Assembly (NCBI GenBank): GCA_027576995.1
Contig: JANBQC010000812.1
Location: 1 to 10,009, forward strand
Length of the DNA stretch: 10,009 nucleotides
Origin: Dimargaris cristalligena
Taxonomy: Eukaryota > Kickxellomycota > Dimargaritomycetes > Dimargaritales > Dimargaritaceae
Direction: 5' to 3'
Part shown: one piece after another, positions 1 through 6,663 of the stretch
Layout: every line of letters begins with the position of its first letter
How positions within the stretch are numbered: the first letter of the stretch is position 1
Translations under genes and position numbers: made by a program
The notes under the pieces: generated by a model
Database searches by the model: none
The model's input: the letters and a program-made list of their open reading frames with translations, nothing else
What the model was told of the DNA's origin: nothing

Positions 1-129
1 AATAAATTCAATGTGAAACAATAGAAGGGATAAAAAGAAAGGGAGAAAGCTATTGTTAGCTATTATTTGAACAGGGGCATACTTCCGATAAGTGCGAAAA
101 ATGGATTAAAAATAAAAGTAGGTAAAAAA

Positions 130-688
130 TGTGGTAAGTTCACCACAATATGCTTCTAATGGTAACTGGGGCTTAGGCTTGGCCAAGTGGGTTACTAGCA
201 TTGGGTATGGGCACAGTACTAACCAATGAAGGCTTAGGTGATTAGTTATGTAAGGGACATGTAGTAGGCACACTTATGGGTCAGTATAAGGGGATGAGCA
301 TATATAAAGTTTATTGAGGTAAACTAGGGGGTAAGAATAAGCTAAGGAAACTAACCAGTCCCAATGGGGCCTGGTTATATATATGTGGGGGACAACTCCA
401 GAGGGAGGTTTCCTGGGGAAGGTACTCTTAAGATTAATGATATGAGGAATAAGCAAACTAGATAGCCATGAGGACCTGGAAGACTCTAATGGTGACTAGA
501 AGAGTCTTTGGATCACCAATTGAGTGATTAGTGTAAAGAGGCGGAGTCCAGAAGGGGAAGGGTTATATAATATAGAAGGATCCCATAGTACTGGGGGGAG
601 ACTATGGGAAGTTACATATGGTGCTATATGGCCCAGTTGGGATGGATGCTCACTTTGTCTGGATTAAGGCAGATTAGAAGGGCTGACA
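130..688 (-). mobile_element. LTR-A, solo LTR of the window's LTR family, lacking its 3' hairpin
   Basis: This is one of six copies of an LTR family in the window. On the minus strand it starts TGTCAG at 688 and aligns along its length with the copies at 1136-1657 and 5587-6172. In sense order it has an 8-bp hairpin (582-589 with 601-608), a TATA-like TTATATAA at 563-570 and an AATAAA signal (TTTATT on the plus strand at 310-315). The other end is eroded: about 25 bp carrying the ACTCTT/AAGAGT hairpin found in most other copies is missing, and the boundary at 130 is uncertain. No matching 5-bp target duplication flanks it (AAAAA on the left, CTAAG on the right). It contains only one CpG. No retrotransposon protein is encoded nearby, so it is a solo or fragmentary LTR. 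Confidence 0.75.
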
Positions 689-1135
689 CTAAGCTATTAT
701 TAATAAATTAATATTATGATAAGCATCCTAATTTTGTAAATGTGTTGGAATACTAAAGGGATAGCAATAATACTGGAGGTAATGGAAGAGAGCAGCTAGA
801 GGACAGTAGGAACCTATAGGTGGTTAGTTTTATTAAACAATATAGTTGGTAGGGCAAAATATAAGTAGTTAAAATGAATGGCTACTGGTTAACTAAATAA
901 ACTAACATAATTGGTGTAAACAGATTAGGATAAAAGACCTGTTGGGACATGTTCTTTAACTGAAAGGTGATGGGCAAATGAGTGCTTAGACTATTAACTA
1001 ACTATTTTACTGTTATAGGCAAAGGGGCAAGCAACACATTCACTTAGGGCCATTGACTGGTTACCTAGGAAAAATACTCATTATAAAAATATATGGTATT
1101 GGACTATTTAATTTACATTAATACAGTTGGCTTAG
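689..1135. other. AT-rich spacer between two inverted LTRs, no gene
   Basis: About 450 bp between divergent LTR-A and LTR-B. It contains no CpG, no long reading frame on either strand, no recognisable RNA gene and no retrotransposon coding remnant. The bases immediately outside both LTR 5' ends are CTTAG when read toward each LTR, and a short similar AT-rich run (TAATTTA ... TTAATA) precedes it on both sides. Confidence 0.6.
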
Positions 1136-1657
1136 TGTCTAACCTTATTAGGCCTTATAGCACCATATTAACCCTCCCATAGTCACCCCCAGCACTATGG
1201 GATTATCATTTATTATATAACCCTTCTTCTTCCGGCCCCCAATACTTCACACAACACACTCAACCTGCTGATCTGAAGACTCTTCCAGATACAAAGCTAT
1301 CCAGTTAGCCTATTAATCTATACCATTGTCTAGTAGTATCTCCCCTTGGGACCTCCCTCTGGAGCTGTCCCCATATATATATAACTCAACCCCTTGGGAC
1401 CAGTTAGACTCCTTAGCTTATTCTTACCCCCATAGTTTACCCCTAATAAACTCTATATACGCTCATTCCCTTCAGTCTAACTAGTAAGTGTGCTACTGCA
1501 CATCTTTTGCATATACCCACATATATCCTTTATTAGTTAGCACTATGCCCCTTAGCCTAATGCTTGGCCCTGCTTGGCCGAGTCTAAGCCCCATCTGACC
1601 ATTAGAAGCCTACCCCCGAGACTCTTGATGGACTAAGAGTGGTTAATTTGGGTGACA
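1136..1657 (+). mobile_element. LTR-B, solo LTR in sense orientation
   Basis: Sense-strand copy beginning TGTCTAACC and ending GGTGACA. It shows the full regulatory layout of the family: an 8-bp perfect hairpin at 1176-1183/1194-1201, TATATAA at 1214-1220, a polyadenylation signal AATAAA at 1445-1450, and a 6-bp hairpin ACTCTT/AAGAGT at 1621-1626/1635-1640 close to the 3' end. That order matches U3 promoter, R and U5. The flanks are CTTAG (left) and CTTGT (right), at best a decayed target duplication. It has four CpG, more than LTR-A, LTR-D or LTR-E. Its sense strand reads toward the small frame at 1786 and, beyond that, toward the secreted-protein gene. Confidence 0.8.
1176..1201 (+). repeat. 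U3 hairpin of LTR-B just upstream of its TATA box
   Basis: CCCATAGT (1176-1183) is the exact reverse complement of ACTATGGG (1194-1201), with a 10-nt spacer. The same perfect hairpin is at 582-608 in LTR-A. A version decayed by transitions is at 6067-6091 in LTR-D. LTR-F lacks it. Confidence 0.7.
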
Positions 1658-1785
1658 CTTGTCTTGATTAGTTTATTTCTAAGCATTGGTGCTATTTATG
1701 AAGAATTTATTTACATATTTGAATTGGCTATTGAGCCTCTTTGGCCATTTTAGGAACATTTACTCTACGATTACTTAGTGAACTA

Positions 1786-2058
1786 ATGCCGATGTTTTTG
1801 TACTGTGCATTAGGGGGGGGGGATATTGATACATCAATACTGACGACCGACCACAGTCCTAATGAGACCAACATGGCACCACCCTTGTCTGATGATGACA
1901 TGCCTCGAAACCACAACATCCAGGGTGTTAAACAACTAGAAACCCCGGTCATTGATGAAGAACGATACCAATCCGTCGTGTCAACAACCCGACTTCAGAG
2001 ACATTCATTACCAAAAGCATACTGTATAGGATGCCACCACACCTCCCTCTTCTACTGA
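1786..2058 (+). CDS. Doubtful small hypothetical protein
   Basis: A 90-codon frame opens at ATG 1786 and stops at TGA 2056-2058. The frame is open back to about 1741, where an upstream AG could be a 3' splice site, so it might instead be a terminal exon. I recognise no family. The start is mildly hydrophobic; the middle is polar, with a short acidic run around the SDDD residues. In favour of coding: the stretch has CpG-containing codons, unlike the adjacent LTR DNA. Against: it is short, an overlapping minus-strand frame exists, and it crosses a 10-G homopolymer (1813-1822) that would shift frame easily. No TATA box is evident just upstream except within LTR-B. It is most likely chance or a gene remnant. 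Confidence 0.2.
   Translation: MPMFLYCALGGGDIDTSILTTDHSPNETNMAPPLSDDDMPRNHNIQGVKQLETPVIDEERYQSVVSTTRLQRHSLPKAYCIGCHHTSLFY
1824..1839. repeat. 16-bp near-perfect palindrome next to a G10 run
   Basis: TATTGAT (1824-1830) and ATCAATA (1833-1839) are exact reverse complements separated by two bases. They directly follow a run of ten G at 1813-1822. It could be a dimeric regulator site or chance. Confidence 0.4.
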
Positions 2059-2146
2059 TTTTCTCCCAAAACTGCGCCGCTTGATGGGAGCAACCCCATA
2101 ACTACTAGGCGCTAACTGTCGTGCTTAATTGACTTAGAACCGACTT

Positions 2147-2154
2147 TATAAAAG
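2147..2154 (+). promoter_or_regulatory. Orphan TATA box (TATAAAAG)
   Basis: A canonical TATAAAAG with no convincing reading frame downstream: the nearest ATG, about 12 bp on, reads four codons to a stop. An AATAAA lies about 100 bp downstream at 2248-2253, so a short non-coding or vestigial transcription unit is possible. Confidence 0.35.
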
Positions 2155-2247
2155 GTACTATGGCTGCCTCGTAGTTGTTCCTTTAGTTTACTGGCATTCC
2201 TACTGCTATCATATTACTTCGTTGCATCTCCCTCGCTATATTTCCAT

Positions 2248-2253
2248 AATAAA
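2248..2253 (+). terminator. Candidate polyadenylation signal AATAAA
   Basis: A canonical AATAAA. It could end the doubtful frame at 1786-2058 (about 190 bp after its stop) or a transcript from the TATA box at 2147. Confidence 0.3.
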
Positions 2254-2413
2254 ACACTTATCTTACTCGCTTATTCAACAATATCATATGCCTGTGGCAC
2301 CGATACAACTACACTTTTAGCTTATAGCTTCAAAATTCTGCAGTAGTTTTATAAAGACAACCTGTTACTATATTGTATGGTTCATTTGTCTCTTGTAGGA
2401 CTTGTCATTATCA

Positions 2414-2450
2414 TGTATTCATTGCCTAACCGGCGATTCGAATGAATACA
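2414..2450. repeat. Perfect 10-bp inverted repeat with 17-nt spacer
   Basis: TGTATTCATT (2414-2423) and AATGAATACA (2441-2450) are exact reverse complements. The spacer contains CCGG. It could form a cruciform or RNA hairpin, or be a binding site. Confidence 0.6.
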
Positions 2451-2702
2451 GGTATAGCATCTTATTTTCCTTAAATTTAATGTTCATGGGTACTGTTATG
2501 GCCACACTTTAAGCTGGATATGCCACCCTGCGTTTATATCATTATTTTAGAATACGGTTAAGAGCAGAACTGCTTAGTTGGTAAATGGGAACGTCTATGC
2601 CCCAACCCACAATGTCTTTACTTACTTGGCTTCGGCAAGGGGCGCAACTATGAGGAACACGGAGTAATGTAATCTCTCGAATAGTGTGATGCGACTTTCG
2701 TC

Positions 2703-2720
2703 GAGAGAGAGAGAGAGAGA
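2703..2720 (+). repeat. (GA)9 microsatellite
   Basis: Nine perfect GA units followed by a further purine-rich stretch. A simple sequence repeat. Confidence 0.9.
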
Positions 2721-3089
2721 AGGGAGGTAGGAGGTGAAATAACAACCTGTTCGTTACAGAAAATTTCAGACTACAGGACCATGGGATACCTCCCTCATAT
2801 TTTATTCACCATGTTCAATTTTATCTGGCCATTTGGTAACCCGACCTTTCCAGAGTATGCCCCCAGATATACGGAACAATATTTACCCCCTCCCCCTTTC
2901 CAACCACCCGATGGTACGCTAGTATATTTTAGATGAAATCGACCACTTGTGAATCAGGCGATCCTAGACCCTCGGAAAGGATCGGAAATTTATTGTTCCG
3001 GCCACGCCAACTCGAGCCCTTTTCTCCTTGATAAAACAGGAGGGGTGTCGGTTTTTAAGTATCAGCTATAGATTGGGGGAGTGCCCAAT

Positions 3090-3165
3090 GGTTAGGGCGA
3101 ACGATCCGCTCATTTTCTCTAAAGAGAGGCAATGACCGATCATTTCGACCGAATCCCGCCCTACC
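3090..3165. repeat. Nested inverted repeat, possible structured RNA or cruciform
   Basis: The outer arms 3090-3099 and 3157-3165 pair over 9 bp with one bulged T. Inside, GATC (3103-3106/3138-3141), TCATT/AATGA (3110-3114/3131-3135) and TCTCT/AGAGA (3116-3120/3123-3127) are nested and collinear, giving one long interrupted stem with a tight apex. The 5' arm also resembles a tRNA D-arm, but no consistent acceptor stem or B box follows, so I do not call a tRNA. It lies about 200 bp upstream of the TATA box at 3359. Confidence 0.45.
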
Positions 3166-3358
3166 GATGTTGACTAGGGTTATCGACGATTGGGACTGTA
3201 TAATGAGACTTGTCGATTGTCAAAGTGGACCGGTACCCAGGCAATGTTGAAATAACGACGCCCCATGTCGGGTAATACTATGGCCGTTTCCTATCTAGAG
3301 AGAAGAGGGGGGTTTGTGGTACAGCGGCCCCTACCTGAGGTAGCGGTTTGGTCGATGA

Positions 3359-3366
3359 TATAAATA
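3359..3366 (+). promoter_or_regulatory. TATA box, likely core promoter of the secreted-protein gene
   Basis: TATAAATA, 347 bp upstream of the chosen start codon on the same strand. That implies a leader of roughly 300 nt or a leader intron. No better TATA box lies closer to the start. Confidence 0.45.
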
Positions 3367-3649
3367 TGGCCTGTTCCAGCGGCTATCCAAGGGTTCTTCA
3401 GTTTATACATCGTCTTCTCTTGTCCTACCGTTCGTCGCCCACTACTGATTACATTTCAACCCTCTGATACTATTCTCTAATCCCATTAGGCAATCTTCCG
3501 ATTACTTTGCTCTTGCCTAGCTCTATTTTTTCAGCATTTTGAATTAAAGTATCCTTAAGGTTGAGGTGTTATTTTAGTATATTATTTGCTGGTCATTTGG
3601 TATATTTAGTTCAGTAGTTTTTTCGTGGTCCCCCCTACACTTTCCACTC

Positions 3650-3683
3650 TTTTTTTTTTTAGTCCCCCCCTCCCAAAAAAAAA
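3650..3683 (+). promoter_or_regulatory. Homopolymer-rich leader (T11, C7, A9)
   Basis: Eleven T (3650-3660), then AG, seven C (3664-3670) and nine A (3675-3683) lie just before the start codon. T11 followed by AG resembles a 3' splice site, so a 5' UTR intron ending at 3662 is possible; GTATAT at 3600 is one candidate donor. Pyrimidine-rich tracts are also common in strong fungal promoters and leaders. Confidence 0.35.
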
Positions 3684-3705
3684 GCAACTCCTTTTAATAT
3701 CCAAG

Positions 3706-4734
3706 ATGGTCCACTCCTGTCGATCCATGTCTGTGCTGGGTGTTGCCGTGTTGCTGTTAGCTGCCGTTTGGCTGCCTACCCCTCCGACCACCGAGGCTTA
3801 CTCCGTAGGGCAATGGGCGGTGGCAGGTAGTTCCAATCCCCACGCAGCCCTTCCCCTAGTGCGCCGGGCCTCGAAGTCCGATTCCAAGGATACCTCCTCA
3901 GATGATTCGTCATCATCCAAGTCCACCGAGAAGTCCAGCGACTCTGATAGCTCGGGTGACACCTCCTCCGGCAATGAAACCTCGTCATCCTCGAAGTCTA
4001 AGAAATCGGACACTTCTACCGATGATGCTTCGGACGACACCTCGTCGTCCTCGAAGTCTAATAAAGCGGACACGTCTGACGAGGATACCTCAAAAGACAC
4101 CTCGTCATCTTCGGATTCCAAGAAAGTGGACACTTCTGAAGATGATACCTCGAAAGACACTTCGAAGGATAGCGAATCCGAAGACGATTCCAAGGATAGC
4201 AAATCGAGCTCGAAGTCCAATACAGCGACACGGTCCGTCAAGCTCACCTTCTACTGGTCCGAGAAACAAGAAAGTATCGACGCCGGCAATGTGGTATTAG
4301 GTACCTGTGCTGGAAAGAAACTGGCGTCCGTGACCAAAGATTTCGCCGACAAGGCCAAGATGGAGGGAACCGCCATCCTAGCGAACGGTAAAACCATTAA
4401 CCTCGGCAGTTGCGACTGCAATAATTACATGTGTTTCGAGGTGACCGACGGGGCCATTGGCAGTGGAGACAATACGCTCGTACCGTACTACAGCGTCGCG
4501 GCAAACGATATGTCACGCGGCACCACCTTGCAAGTGGCAAAACTCAAGGGGGTCAAACTTCCCAATGGTAAAACCCACAATGGTTGTGTGCGAGTCGACG
4601 ACGAGGGTTGGAGCTTCGGTGATAACCAAATTGACTGGTACGTCGAGACCGAAGCCAACTACAAAAGTCTCAATGCGGTCGTGACTGAGGGTGCTGTGGA
4701 TATTGTCCCTACCACCTGTACCATCGGTAGTTAA
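3706..4734 (+). CDS. Secreted Ser/Asp/Lys-repeat protein with C-terminal 3D (Asp-triad, double-psi beta-barrel-like) domain
   Basis: A 342-residue intron-free protein. I chose ATG 3706 because its context is good (A at -3, G at +4) and it starts a signal peptide; the frame is open upstream to 3625 but without an ATG. Residues 1-31 are a secretion signal, probably cleaved after TEA. Arg53-Arg54 may be a Kex2-type processing site. Residues 56-172 are Ser/Asp/Lys/Thr-rich low-complexity sequence with three 20-residue repeats (92-151), likely O-glycosylated and cell-wall associated; one N-glycosylation sequon is at Asn90. Residues 177-320 resemble 3D domains: a TFYW start, an IPxGT-like RGTTLQV strand (271-277), Asp268, Asp298/Asp299 in the VDDEGWSFG motif, and Asp310 in IDWY. 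Six cysteines (201, 236, 238, 243, 294, 338) suggest three disulfides. Bacterial relatives such as MltA and YuiC act on peptidoglycan. The fungal substrate is unknown; wall remodelling is inference. Two TAA stops stand in tandem. Confidence 0.9.
   Translation: MVHSCRSMSVLGVAVLLLAAVWLPTPPTTEAYSVGQWAVAGSSNPHAALPLVRRASKSDSKDTSSDDSSSSKSTEKSSDSDSSGDTSSGNETSSSSKSKKSDTSTDDASDDTSSSSKSNKADTSDEDTSKDTSSSSDSKKVDTSEDDTSKDTSKDSESEDDSKDSKSSSKSNTATRSVKLTFYWSEKQESIDAGNVVLGTCAGKKLASVTKDFADKAKMEGTAILANGKTINLGSCDCNNYMCFEVTDGAIGSGDNTLVPYYSVAANDMSRGTTLQVAKLKGVKLPNGKTHNGCVRVDDEGWSFGDNQIDWYVETEANYKSLNAVVTEGAVDIVPTTCTIGS
3979..4158 (+). repeat. Three tandem 60-bp repeats inside the secreted-protein gene
   Basis: The units 3979-4038, 4039-4098 and 4099-4158 encode three in-frame 20-residue repeats, each starting TSSSS and carrying a DTS core with Asp/Lys variation. 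Differences are mostly substitutions and length is conserved, as expected for in-frame expansion by slippage or unequal crossing-over. A less regular Ser/Asp run precedes and follows. Confidence 0.8.
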
Positions 4735-5555
4735 TAACTGGTCCAGTCATTATTTTTCGTCGGGGTACCATCTCCCTCCTTCGTTGAGAAGAATCCCGTA
4801 TTTGGCATCATATGGCAACATTACTTCACCGATTAGAGCTTTCTGATCCAAGGAGCCTGGTCGTTTTCACGTATTTTTTCCAGCTCATGTATTTAACTGG
4901 GGGGTTTTTTTATTTGCCTCACTATATGGAGTATGTCTGTGACCTCCATTCAATTTTAAGTTTTTGCTGACCAGGTTATCTGACTATAACTCTGGTATTC
5001 CGGAATGGTCACCCCTATGGACATATTGCCAAGCCATCTGGCCACAACTTGGGCAAATTACCCAATGGTTGCACTCATATCATTTTACTACACTTGACAT
5101 TCCCGCTTGTCATAGAAATTTTTATCCCCCTTCTATACTATACCTAGCTTTAGGATCCCCCCTGGCGGGGTTGGCTTACCCATCAGTCGCAAGTCAATTT
5201 TTCCCTGGCTGATTGTTTTAACCTATTGGGTATTTTCGCTTTTACATCGATTGTGTACTTCAATTAAAAAGTCCTGTATATTTAATGCACCGAATATGAT
5301 TACTTTACTACAAGAGCTGTACTAGGTGGGAATCGTGTTGCTTAGAGTAACCATTTCGGTGGGCCATTCTAAATACATTTATGAGCTGGCCAACATACGG
5401 TCCATTAATAGTTGAAACCGTGATTTTTATGCTACACACGGGCAAATTACATGAGTTCATACTAACCCTCTTTTTTTTTTAGATAATTATTAGTCTATTT
5501 AAAAATGACATATATCTATGATTCCTATCCAACCACTCCTCAAACCACACTATTC
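4735..5555. other. 3' flank of the secreted-protein gene and intergenic DNA
   Basis: About 820 bp with no supported gene. I find no AATAAA after the stop codon up to the LTR. The nearest variant is AATTAAA near 5264, so the 3' end probably uses a non-canonical T-rich signal. A branch-point-like TACTAAC (5460-5466) followed by a T10 run and AG (5481-5482) looks like a perfect 3' splice site, but the sequence after it is not coding. Confidence 0.5.
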
Positions 5556-5586
5556 TGTCAACTCTTTCTAAAGTATTGTGATGGCT
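5556..5586 (+). mobile_element. Possible detached 5' end of LTR-E
   Basis: The sequence starts TGTCA, like the 5' ends of LTR-A and LTR-F, and sits directly left of LTR-D. LTR-E, directly right of LTR-D, lacks about its first 45 bp. The two pieces may be one LTR split by insertion of LTR-D. Sequence similarity is weak and no matching 5-bp duplication flanks LTR-D (TGGCT versus CCTAT). Confidence 0.25.
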
Positions 5587-6172
5587 TGTCACCTGAGTTA
5601 ACCACTCTTAGTCCATCAAGAGTCCTGAGGATAGGCTTCTAACAGTAGGTGAGCTTAAGCTCAGCCAAGTGGGCTACTAGCATCAGGTATAGGTATAGTA
5701 CTAACTAATAAAGGCTAAGTGCAGGTATATGTAAGGAACATGTAGTAGGTACACTTACTAGTCAGTATTGGGGGGGGGGTGAGCATATATAGAGTTTATT
5801 GGGGTAAACTAAGGGGTTAGAATAAGCTAAGGAATCTAACTGGTCCCAATGGGGCCCAGTTATATATACACAGGGACCACTTTAGAGGGAGGTCCTGAGG
5901 GAAGGATGCTACTAAGACTATAGGGTAAGTAAATAGGCTGGCCAGATGGTTGCTAGTATTTCAAAGACTCTAATAGTAACTGGAAGTATCTAATGGATTA
6001 GCACTTGAGTGATTAGTGTGAACTAGGCAGAGTTGGACTGGGGGGAAGGTTATATAATGTGATGATCCTATGGTACCAGGTGTGACTATGGGAAGGCTAA
6101 TATAGCACTATAAGGCCTAATATAGTTAGATATCTAAGCCAGCCAGATTAATGTAGATTAGATGGTCTGATA
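5587..6172 (-). mobile_element. LTR-D, full-length solo LTR, CpG-free
   Basis: Minus-strand copy, 586 bp. Its 3' end reads TGTCACC on the plus strand at 5587, and its 5' end is a mutated TATCAG (plus-strand CTGATA at 6167-6172). On its own strand it has TTATATAA (plus 6050-6057), AATAAA (TTTATT at plus 5795-5800) and the near-3' hairpin ACTCTT/AAGAGT (5604-5609/5618-5623). The upstream hairpin is decayed by transitions. It contains no CpG and a run of ten G at 5770-5779. Its sense strand points back toward the secreted-protein gene. No target duplication is visible. Confidence 0.8.
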
Positions 6173-6663
6173 CCTATATCCACACCTAGTACCATAGTAT
6201 TATTATATATTTTATCTTATATACTTTCCTACCTGGACCCCACCCTTCCCACTAATTACTCATATATTGATCCAAAGTCTCTTCTAGCTACTATAAGGGT
6301 CTTCCAGATATCTGCAGTTACCAAGCTAGCCTATTCATATACTTAATTAGTCTTATTAGTATACCCTCTGGAGTTGTCCCTATGAATATATGTAAAGTAC
6401 CTATTGGGACCAGTTAGTACCTTAACTTATTCTTTCCCCCATTTATTTAATAAACTTTATATATACTCATCCCCTCATCTAAGCTAGTAAGTGTACATCA
6501 CTGTATATTCTCTACATAACCCTTATACTTTTCCTTGATTAGCTAGTACCATCAATGTGTACATAATTCTAGTAACCATGTAGCCAAGCCTAAGATACTC
6601 CCTATTATTAGAAGCCTATCCCTGGGACTCTTGATGAACTAAAAGTGGTTAGCCTATGTGACA
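6173..6663 (+). mobile_element. LTR-E, 5'-truncated LTR abutting LTR-D head to head
   Basis: A sense copy that picks up the family sequence around the U3 hairpin region and continues to the terminal GTGACA at 6663. AATAAA is at 6449-6454. The near-3' hairpin is weakened by one change (AAAAGT for AAGAGT), as in LTR-F. The first ~45 bp of the family are missing exactly where LTR-D begins. It has no CpG. The right flank is a run of G and gives no target duplication. Confidence 0.75.

Larger units (their letters stand above)
2059..3358. other. Long non-coding stretch with inverted repeats and a microsatellite
   Basis: About 1.3 kb without a reading frame I can support on either strand. Unlike the LTR islands it has ordinary CpG content. 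It holds a TATA-like box at 2147-2154 followed by AATAAA at 2248-2253, a 10-bp inverted repeat at 2414-2450, a (GA)9 tract at 2703-2720, a 6-bp inverted repeat at 2959-2984, a larger nested inverted repeat at 3090-3165 and a scatter of CGAT motifs from 2959 to 3356. The distal part is probably the upstream regulatory region of the secreted-protein gene that starts at 3706. Confidence 0.55.

Noticed and set aside
3078..3165. tRNA gene suggested by the D-arm-like TGCCCAATGGTTAGGGC
   Set aside because: No acceptor partner or proper B box at the right distance. The region folds better as one long nested stem.
3798..4247. 149-codon minus-strand open frame opposite the secreted-protein gene
   Set aside because: It is a composition shadow: Ser/Asp/Lys codons in the repeat region read as Ser/Glu/Val codons on the other strand. 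It has no independent signals and mirrors the 60-bp repeat.
4964..5212. 82-codon plus-strand frame downstream of the secreted-protein gene
   Set aside because: No recognisable domain, no ATG at its start, composition like translated AT-rich intergenic DNA, no promoter or polyadenylation signals.
5460..5482. Perfect fungal branch point (TACTAAC), poly-T and AG
   Set aside because: Sequence after the AG has stops in all useful frames and runs into LTR DNA, so no exon is supported.
130..6663. Classic RIP (CpA to TpA) as the cause of LTR decay
   Set aside because: The changes I can align by eye between copies are mostly at CpG, giving TpG or CpA. RIP cannot be excluded without full alignments.
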